A program made the position numbers and the translations under genes. A stretch of DNA of 11,272 bases, taken from contig VBFZ01000006.1 of the NCBI GenBank assembly GCA_005880805.1, positions 307-11,578 on the forward strand. Reading direction: 5' to 3'. The stretch is from Chloroflexota bacterium (GTDB taxonomy: Bacteria; Chloroflexota; Limnocylindria; Limnocylindrales; CSP1-4). Below, piece by piece: positions 5,984 to 11,272 of this stretch (position 1 is its first letter; each line of letters begins with the position of its first letter). The notes under the pieces were generated by a model, which had not been told where the DNA came from, made no database searches, and was given only the letters and a program-made list of their open reading frames with translations.

Positions 5984-7369
5984 ATGAGCCAGAGCGACGT
6001 GCAGGTCGAGCGAGACGACGCCCCGCGGACCAAGTTCGTTCTCGACGAGGGTCGCATTCCGAAGAGCTGGTACAACATCATCGCCGACCTCCCGGTCCCG
6101 CCCGAACCGGTCCTCCATCCCGGGACCGGCCAGCCCATCGGGCCGGGTGACCTCGCGCCGCTCTTCCCCATGGCGCTCATCCGCCAGGAGGTGTCGGGCG
6201 AGCGCGAGATCGAGATCCCCGAGCCTGTGCGCGAGGCCTATCGCCTGTACCGGCCGACGCCGCTGATTCGCGCCCGGCGGCTCGAGAAGGTGCTCGACAC
6301 GCCGGCCCACATCTACTTCAAGTACGAAGGCGTGAGCCCGGCTGGCAGCCACAAGCCGAACACCGCCATCGCGCAGGCGTTCTTCAACAAGGAGGAGGGC
6401 ACCAAGCGAATCGCGACCGAGACCGGCGCCGGGCAGTGGGGGAGCGCCCTGGCGTTCGCGGCCTCCCTGTTCGACCTCGAATCCAAGGTCTACATGGTCC
6501 GCGCCTCGTACGACCAGAAACCGTACCGGCGGATCCTGATGGAGACGTATGGGGCGGAGGTCGTGCCCAGCCCCTCACCGACCACGAACTACGGTCGCAA
6601 GGTGCTCGAGGAGTCGCCTGACAACCCCGGCTCCCTGGGCATCGCAATCAGCGAGGCGGTCGAGGACGCCGCGACGCGCGACGACACGAAGTACAGCCTC
6701 GGGTCGGTGCTCAATCACGTGCTGCTCCACCAGACCGTGATCGGCCAGGAGGCCATCGAGCAGATGGCGATGGCCGGCGACGACCCGGACATCGTGATCG
6801 CCTGCGCCGGCGGCGGGTCCAACTTTGCCGGCATCGCGTTCCCATTCCTGGGCCTGAACTTCCGCGGCGGTCGCAAGCGACGGGTGATCGCGGTCGAGCC
6901 AAAAGCCGCGCCGTCGATGACGCAGGGCGTGTACGCCTACGACTTCGGCGACACCGGCAAGCTGACGCCGCTCGTCAAGATGTACACCCTCGGCTCCGAC
7001 TTCATTCCCGCGCCGATCCACGCGGGCGGTCTTCGCTATCACGGCATGGCGCCGCTCGTCTCGCTGTTGAAGAACCACGGCGACATCGAGGCCGCGGCGG
7101 TCAACCAGGGAGAGGCGTTCGCGGCCGCGGTCGCGTTCGCGCGGGCGGAGGGCATCCTCCCGGCGCCCGAGTCGGCGCACGCGATCCGGGTGGCGATCGA
7201 CGAAGCTGCCAAGGCGAAGGCCTCGGGCGAGTCGAAGGTCATCCTGTTCAACCTCTCCGGGCACGGCCACTTCGACCTGTCTGCGTACGAGAAGTTCCTG
7301 CAGGGCTCGCTGCCCGACTACGAGTACACCCCGAACGAAGCCGCGCTGGCCGCACTGCCCAAGGTCTAG
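5984..7369 (+). CDS. trpB: TrpB2-type tryptophan synthase beta chain (TrpB-like, PLP enzyme)
   Basis: 461 residues from ATG 5984, with AGGAGG (5970-5975) 8 nt upstream. It belongs to the PLP fold-type II family that joins L-serine and indole to make L-tryptophan. Visible features: an N-terminal extension typical of the longer TrpB2 group (PKSWYNIIADLP, 26-37); R90-PTPLIRA substrate-region motif; PLP-binding Lys124 in AGSHKPNT; ETGAGQWG (146-153); phosphate-binding GGGSN (276-280); and C-terminal LSGHGHFDL (424-432). Length and motifs fit TrpB2 better than classical TrpB1 (about 400 residues). No trpA or other trp gene lies in the window, as is common for TrpB2, so it may act alone, salvage free indole, or work with a distant TrpA. 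It is probably transcribed from the repeat-rich gap upstream; the operon end is unclear. Confidence 0.93.
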   Translation: MSQSDVQVERDDAPRTKFVLDEGRIPKSWYNIIADLPVPPEPVLHPGTGQPIGPGDLAPLFPMALIRQEVSGEREIEIPEPVREAYRLYRPTPLIRARRLEKVLDTPAHIYFKYEGVSPAGSHKPNTAIAQAFFNKEEGTKRIATETGAGQWGSALAFAASLFDLESKVYMVRASYDQKPYRRILMETYGAEVVPSPSPTTNYGRKVLEESPDNPGSLGIAISEAVEDAATRDDTKYSLGSVLNHVLLHQTVIGQEAIEQMAMAGDDPDIVIACAGGGSNFAGIAFPFLGLNFRGGRKRRVIAVEPKAAPSMTQGVYAYDFGDTGKLTPLVKMYTLGSDFIPAPIHAGGLRYHGMAPLVSLLKNHGDIEAAAVNQGEAFAAAVAFARAEGILPAPESAHAIRVAIDEAAKAKASGESKVILFNLSGHGHFDLSAYEKFLQGSLPDYEYTPNEAALAALPKV

Positions 7370-7539
7370 GCGGCAAAGCCAGAAACCTGAAATGCGTGCG
7401 TACAGAAGGTCCGGTTGCAGAACCTTCGCCGCTGGCGTGTACTAGCCGGACATCCCGCGTGCGGGCCGGCCTGACAAGTCCATGACCGGTCCGAGAACGT
7501 AACAACCGACACAGCGGATTTCGCCCAGGATCCAAGCCG

Positions 7540-7956
7540 ATGCGCCGCCGAATTGCCGCCACCCGTTCCGTCGTCGGCCTCGCGCTGGCGGGCGTGCTCG
7601 TGGGAGTGATCCTCACCGGATTCGGCGCCCAGCTGATCGGACGCATCTCCCTGTTCTCGACGCCCGAGGTGCCCGAAGCGCGCCAGTACATGCTCAGCTA
7701 CCTGGCGAGCGACCGGGAGGGGCTGCTTGCGCTGAGCGGCAAGGTTGACGTCGTCTCACAGGCCGTCGCCCTGGCCAGTCCTCCCAGGGATACCGGCGGA
7801 TTCAAACCGGTCGCGATGCGCTTCGTAGGCGGTTCTTCGGTCGCCGGAGCGGTCATCCAGTGCTACGTGGTCGAGTACCGCAAGGAGGGCGCTCCGGAGG
7901 TACTCGTGCCGTACACCCTGACGCTCGTCGACGGGAAGGTCATCCACGTTGACTAG
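7540..7956 (+). CDS. Small single-pass membrane protein, paralogue of the next gene
   Basis: 138 residues; a weak ribosome site (AGGA, 7527-7530) precedes ATG 7540 by 9 nt. MRRRIAATR is followed by one membrane helix (about 10-32), predicting N-in, C-out topology and a ~95-residue extracytoplasmic domain (45-138) with two predicted helices and then strands, ending LVDGKVIHVD. I know no named family for it; the pattern recalls small NTF2-like domains, which is a guess. Its soluble domain lines up with that of the next gene (AR..., a D about 11 residues later, ...FV.., a final strand). The stop overlaps the next start by 8 nt, so the pair is probably translationally coupled and part of one operon with the FtsH-like protease. 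A possible promoter, TTGCAG (7415) with TGTACT (7438), is weak. Confidence 0.8.
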   Translation: MRRRIAATRSVVGLALAGVLVGVILTGFGAQLIGRISLFSTPEVPEARQYMLSYLASDREGLLALSGKVDVVSQAVALASPPRDTGGFKPVAMRFVGGSSVAGAVIQCYVVEYRKEGAPEVLVPYTLTLVDGKVIHVD

Positions 7957-8392
7957 GCACGCCCCCATTCCCGAGCCCGGACCTGTCCGCGCGGTGGTGA
8001 CCGTCGCCATCTTTCTTGCCGGATTCGTCGCCGGGTCGATCGGCTACCTGCAGCTGCAAGCGCACCCCGTTCAGGGCGGCGGGCTCCCGTCCACCGCGCC
8101 GGGTTTCGTCGCCACGGCCGAACCAGCAGTCGCGCGTTCGGTCGTCGACGACCTAATCAAGGGCGACGCTCGCCACCTGGCCACGATGATCACCGCCGAC
8201 GACCTGCCCAAGCTTCAGACCGCAATCGACCCGCTGGTCGACATCAAGGCGATCGATTTCGTGAGCGCGTCGCGCCTGGGTGACCAGGAGCTGGCGGCCT
8301 ACATCGCGGTCGGCACGACTTCGCAGGGGCAGAAGGTGGCGCGCGGCTTCTTCCTGCGCGTCCAGAACGAAGCAATCGTTGGAATCAACTGA
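7949..8392 (+). CDS. Small single-pass membrane protein, second paralogue
   Basis: 147 residues. The likely start is TTG 7949, overlapping the end of the upstream gene by 8 nt, with GGAAGG (7934-7939) 9 nt before it; no ATG is available and later GTG codons fall inside the membrane helix. A Pro-rich cytoplasmic tip (1-14) leads to a membrane helix (about 15-35), a Gly/Pro/Ala linker (38-58) and a ~90-residue extracytoplasmic domain ending VQNEAIVGIN. No cysteine is present. The domain aligns by eye with that of the upstream protein: AR..., GDARHL against SDREGL, DFVSAS against RFVGGS, and similar last strands. Eighteen bases separate its stop from the ATG of the FtsH-like protease. Function is unknown; partner or adaptor of the protease is an inference from gene order. 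Confidence 0.75.
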   Translation: MTRHAPIPEPGPVRAVVTVAIFLAGFVAGSIGYLQLQAHPVQGGGLPSTAPGFVATAEPAVARSVVDDLIKGDARHLATMITADDLPKLQTAIDPLVDIKAIDFVSASRLGDQELAAYIAVGTTSQGQKVARGFFLRVQNEAIVGIN

Positions 8393-8410
8393 TCTGAAGG
8401 AGGGGTGGCC

Positions 8411-10381
8411 ATGCGAGCCGGCGTGATGCGAGCCCGTTCAGGCGTTCGCTCGGGAATGGCCACCTCCGCTTACGTGCTCGAGAAGAACCGACGACGGCTG
8501 GTCGTGCTGGGACTGCTGCTCGTGGCAGTCCTGTTCATGGTCGGCGCTCGGGACGTCGTCGAAGGCCTCTTTGGCTTCTTCGCCTACGCGCCGCTGCTGG
8601 GCATCCAGTTGATGTTCGCGGTCCTGTTCATGATCGTGCAGTTCGGCGCGCTGTTCTGGTTCCTCTCCCGGCCTCGAAAGTACGTCGTCACCCCCGACGA
8701 CCCGCAGCTCGGGCTCACGTTCGAGAACTACCGGGGGCAGCCGGATCTCCTGGAGCACGCCCGCAGCACCGTGCGCATCCTGCAGGGCGTCAAGGAGTTC
8801 GAGCTGCGCGGTGGCGAGATGCCCAAGGGCATGCTGTTGTCGGGTTCACCCGGGACCGGCAAGACGTTCCTCGCCAGCTGCATTGCGGCGGAGGCGGGTA
8901 TCCCGTTCATTTACGTGGACGCGAGCTCGCTGACGTCGATGTTCCTGGGCATCGACGCGCTGATCATGAACTCCCTGTTCCGCCAGGCGCGGGGCTACGG
9001 CCGGAAGTACGCGGCGCCCGGCAATCGGGGGGCGTGCATCCTGTTCATGGACGAGCTCGACTCGATCGGCTACAGCCGCGGCGGCGTCCAGGGCGGCCAG
9101 CAGCAGGTCGGGATGATGGCCGGCGGGATGTTCGGTGGCGGCCGGTTGGGCCTGAACGCGATGCTCAACCAGATGGACTCGCTGGGACAATTGGTCGAGG
9201 ACCGGTATTCGCGCAAGATCCTGCGCTGGTTCGGCCTCGTCCGGGGACCAGTGCCGCCGAAGCCGGTCGTGTTCGTCATCGGCGCAACGAACCGGCCCGA
9301 AGTCCTGGATCCGGCACTCACCAGACCCGGGCGGCTGGACCGGACGATCGTCGTCCACGAGCCCGATGCCGACGGGCGGAGGGACATCGTGCAGCACTAC
9401 CTCGATCTGAAGGCGCACGACCCCGAGATTCCGCTCGAACTGATGGTGACCGACTCGATCGGATGGACCCCGATCATGATCAAGACGATCATCAACGAGG
9501 CCCTCATCGCGGCACACGACGACGGGCGATACGAGCTGACCTACAAGGACTGGCTCAACGCCGCGGACGCCCGGACCCTCGGCATCAAGCAGCCGATCCG
9601 GTCGTGGAACAAGGAGGACCGCCGCGACACCGCCTACCACGAGGCCGGCCACGCGGTGGCCGCTCGCTACCTCCAGCCGGAGAACCGGATCGCCAAGGCG
9701 ACGATCATCCGGCGCGGGCACGCGCTGGGCTACGTGCAGCCCATGCCGCGGGAGGAGCGCACGTCGCACAACGCGAAGCAGCTCGAGACCACGATCATGG
9801 TTGCGCTGGCCGGTCGGGCTGCGGAGGAGGTCTTCTTCGGCGCGCAGCGCACGGGTGCCGCGAGCGACCTCCAGGCGGCCACGATGCGGGCGCTCCACTA
9901 CGTCGCGCAGTTCGGCATGGGCCCGACCAAGCTGGTGGCTCCGGTCGCACCGCCGGCCAGCCCGCCGATGCCCTACAACCGCGCGGCGAACGAGCTGCTG
10001 GACCAGCTGTACGACGAGACACAGCGACTGCTGAAGGCGAAGGATCTGGCTCTTCGCGCGCTCGCGGAGGCGCTCATCGAGCGCGACGAGCTCATCGCCG
10101 ACGAGCTGGAGTGGGTGTTCGCCGGCGTCGAGGCGGCACACCCCGAGCTCGCCAAGCCGTTCGAGCGAACCATCGTGCAGTTCCGGCCCTTCCTGGGCGA
10201 GCGCGAACCCGAGAGCGCCGAGTGGACGCCGCCGGTGCAGGAGCCTGCGATCGCCGCTTCGGTGGCGGGCTCGGTAAATCAGGGGATGCCGATCGCGGCG
10301 GACGTCGACTCGGAGCGGTCAGCCCCGCGGCGGTCACCACCGCGTCGACGGCGGAACGGAGGAGACGGGGAGCCGCACTGA
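8411..10381 (+). CDS. Divergent FtsH-family membrane AAA+ zinc metalloprotease lacking the extracytoplasmic domain
   Basis: 656 residues from ATG 8411, chosen because AGGAGG (8398-8403) is 7 nt upstream; GTG 8405 overlaps that site. Two membrane helices (about 30-46 and 66-86) are joined by only ~19 mostly hydrophobic residues, so the usual ~75-residue FtsH external domain is missing. The AAA module has Walker A GSPGTGKT (145-152), pore loop F178-L-G, Walker B ILFMDE (210-215), sensor ATNRPEVLDPAL and arginine-finger RPGR (305-308). The M41 protease part has HEAGH (410-414) and a third zinc ligand Asp486 (TGAASD), so catalysis should be intact. Relative to FtsH there are insertions: a short one at 198-207, a Gly/Met/Gln-rich one (224-246) and about 25 residues before sensor 1 (259-284). 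The tail (about 600-656) is Pro/Arg-rich and probably disordered. Expected role is ATP-driven membrane-protein proteolysis. Confidence 0.9.
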   Translation: MRAGVMRARSGVRSGMATSAYVLEKNRRRLVVLGLLLVAVLFMVGARDVVEGLFGFFAYAPLLGIQLMFAVLFMIVQFGALFWFLSRPRKYVVTPDDPQLGLTFENYRGQPDLLEHARSTVRILQGVKEFELRGGEMPKGMLLSGSPGTGKTFLASCIAAEAGIPFIYVDASSLTSMFLGIDALIMNSLFRQARGYGRKYAAPGNRGACILFMDELDSIGYSRGGVQGGQQQVGMMAGGMFGGGRLGLNAMLNQMDSLGQLVEDRYSRKILRWFGLVRGPVPPKPVVFVIGATNRPEVLDPALTRPGRLDRTIVVHEPDADGRRDIVQHYLDLKAHDPEIPLELMVTDSIGWTPIMIKTIINEALIAAHDDGRYELTYKDWLNAADARTLGIKQPIRSWNKEDRRDTAYHEAGHAVAARYLQPENRIAKATIIRRGHALGYVQPMPREERTSHNAKQLETTIMVALAGRAAEEVFFGAQRTGAASDLQAATMRALHYVAQFGMGPTKLVAPVAPPASPPMPYNRAANELLDQLYDETQRLLKAKDLALRALAEALIERDELIADELEWVFAGVEAAHPELAKPFERTIVQFRPFLGEREPESAEWTPPVQEPAIAASVAGSVNQGMPIAADVDSERSAPRRSPPRRRRNGGDGEPH

Positions 10382-10473
10382 CCGAACAGCGTCGCCGCGG
10401 AGACAGGTCGCGGCGCACGCAACCCTGCCGAGGCCACGCCGGGGTAGGAGGGATGGCCGCCTGCGCCCGGTAG

Positions 10474-10496
10474 TCGGCTAACGGAAGCCGAGTTTT
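10474..10496 (+). terminator. Intrinsic terminator of the protease operon
   Basis: TCGGCT (10474-10479) pairs with AGCCGA (10486-10491) around a 6-nt loop and is followed by G and TTTT. The stem is short but the T-run suits plus-strand termination. A second hairpin without a T-run, CGACCG/CGGTCG (10505-10523), lies just beyond, between the convergent genes. Confidence 0.55.
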
Positions 10497-10576
10497 ACTC
10501 TCTGCGACCGGCTTTGACGGTCGTCGACAGGCTTCCGAGTCTGTGCACGCATACCTCACTCGTCGAGGGCTCGGGT

Positions 10577-11062
10577 TCAGCTGTCCTGGGCGTTTGCCCG
10601 AAGCTCCCGCGACATCACCGCCACGGGTTCGCCTTCCCACTCGAGCGACTCCAGGGTGGTCCAGCCGAGGCGCTGGTAGAACCCCTCCGCCCGCTCGGTG
10701 TACAGGTAGAGCATGCGGACGCCGAGCGCTGCCGCCTCCGCCTCGCGGAAGCGCGTGAGGGCCGTACCGACTCCCCTGCCTCGATGGTCCGCGTGGACGA
10801 ACAGGCCGGCCAGCCAGGGCGTCAGATGGCAGCGAGGCGGCAGGTTGCATTCGATCAGGTTGACGATGCCAACCGGATCCCCGGCTTTCAGGCCCACGAA
10901 CCGGCTTGGCAAGCCACCTCGGTGCGATTCGACGAGGTGGCCCGCGCATGCCTCGACGGACGCGAACCCCCACTCCTGCCAGACCCAGCTGGCGACGGTC
11001 GGGACGACCTCGGGTCGGTCTTCGAGGTATTCGATCGACAGCCGATTCACGCCCGGAATCAT
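10577..11062 (-). CDS. GNAT-family N-acetyltransferase
   Basis: 161 residues from ATG 11062. The acetyl-CoA binding motif is clear: LAGLFVHADHRGRGVGTAL (84-102), with R94-G-R-G-V-G99 fitting R/Q-x-x-G-x-G/A. It is followed by a helix, the strand MLYLYT (117-122) and GFYQRLGW (127-134), where Tyr129 is in the usual place of the proton donor. An N-terminal helix carries VASWVWQEWG (23-32), and CHLTPWLAGL precedes the core strand. Members transfer acetyl from acetyl-CoA to an amine; the substrate cannot be told. The frame stays open to about 11269, but that extension overlaps the coding frame of the next minus-strand gene and is low complexity, so it is excluded. No strong ribosome site is visible; a 28-nt gap to the upstream gene suggests co-transcription. 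Confidence 0.88.
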   Translation of the reverse strand: MIPGVNRLSIEYLEDRPEVVPTVASWVWQEWGFASVEACAGHLVESHRGGLPSRFVGLKAGDPVGIVNLIECNLPPRCHLTPWLAGLFVHADHRGRGVGTALTRFREAEAAALGVRMLYLYTERAEGFYQRLGWTTLESLEWEGEPVAVMSRELRANAQDS

Positions 11063-11090
11063 CGGCAGCGTCGGGGACCGCGCCCCCGTG

Positions 11091-11272
11091 CTAGCTGGTC
11101 GCCTCGAAGGTGATCTCCGCGTCGAACTTCGGCGCGCCGGTGTCGGGCGGCTCGCCCAGGATCGGGACGTCGAGTGCGTCGAACCACTGCAGGCCCTTGC
11201 AGGTGGCCTTCCCCCGGAGTGCCCTTTCGTCGACCGTCGTGACCGTGACGACGCAGCGACTGGGATCACGCG
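11091..11272 (-). CDS. C-terminal fragment of an unrecognised, probably secreted protein
   Basis: A minus-strand frame enters from the right edge and ends at TAG (11093-11091), giving the last 59 residues. It begins RDPSRCVVTVTTVDE, continues with GKATCKGLQWFDALD and ends FDAEITFEATS. Codons have strong G/C third positions. Two cysteines 18 residues apart inside alternating beta-like segments (CVVTVTTV and GKATCKGL) are typical of small extracytoplasmic domains with a disulfide, such as those of high-GC lipoproteins. The family is not recognised and the N-terminus, where a signal peptide would be, is outside the window. It ends 28 nt before the acetyltransferase start, so the two are likely one transcript. 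Confidence 0.75.
   Translation of the reverse strand, partial: RDPSRCVVTVTTVDERALRGKATCKGLQWFDALDVPILGEPPDTGAPKFDAEITFEATS

Noticed and set aside
7405..7427. Hairpin GAAGGT/ACCTTC after trpB2 as a terminator
   Set aside because: Only 6 bp, 36 nt past the stop, with no T-run; too weak to list.
9034..10473. Alternative plus-strand frame (479 codons) overlapping the protease gene
   Set aside because: Out-of-frame shadow of the AAA/M41 coding sequence, with no motifs of its own.
11063..11269. N-terminal extension of the acetyltransferase
   Set aside because: It is the shadow frame of the upstream minus-strand gene, whose own frame has a stop at 11091-11093 and a better composition.

Overview
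The window is GC-rich DNA (roughly two thirds G+C by eye, strong G/C bias at third codon positions) with long spurious antisense frames, as expected at this composition. Zinc-ribbon/class III cyclase/AAA/TPR megaproteins, an orphan TrpB2-type tryptophan synthase beta chain, a divergent FtsH-type protease and a Ser/Pro-rich lipoprotein suggest a high-GC Chloroflexota (Limnocylindria-like) or Actinomycetota bacterium. I cannot decide between them from sequence alone. No phage, transposase, CRISPR, tRNA or rRNA gene was seen.

Layout. The left edge (1-127, minus strand) carries the first 42 codons of a gene with a good ribosome binding site. Behind it is a ~230 nt leader, a plausible sigma-70 promoter (TTGACG/TATTCT) and two strong matches to the NrdR-box core. 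Upstream of those lies a helically phased row of DnaA-box-like 9-mers. The arrangement points to a ribonucleotide reductase gene, whose body lies outside the window. A gene-poor stretch (about 551-1217) with palindromes, hairpins and a 43/44 bp tandem duplication separates it from a 1,192-residue plus-strand signalling protein (two zinc ribbons, nucleotide cyclase, STAND-like AAA ATPase, TPR-like tail). A secreted lipoprotein (4957-5523) follows. Next comes a 460 bp gap dense in inverted repeats (candidate structured RNA) and four 16-bp tandem repeats, directly ahead of a TrpB2-type tryptophan synthase beta chain (5984-7369).

From 7540 to 10381 a tight three-gene unit encodes two small single-pass membrane proteins, which look like diverged duplicates of each other, and a membrane AAA+ zinc protease of the FtsH family that lacks the usual extracytoplasmic domain. 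A terminator-like hairpin closes this unit. The right edge holds a converging minus-strand pair: the 3' end of an unrecognised probably secreted protein and a GNAT acetyltransferase.

The three items most worth a second look are (i) the NrdR plus DnaA-like control region with its B12-box-like leader, (ii) the FtsH-like protease with its two membrane-anchored paralogous partners, and (iii) the structured region upstream of trpB2, where two copies of one octamer could compete for a single pairing partner.
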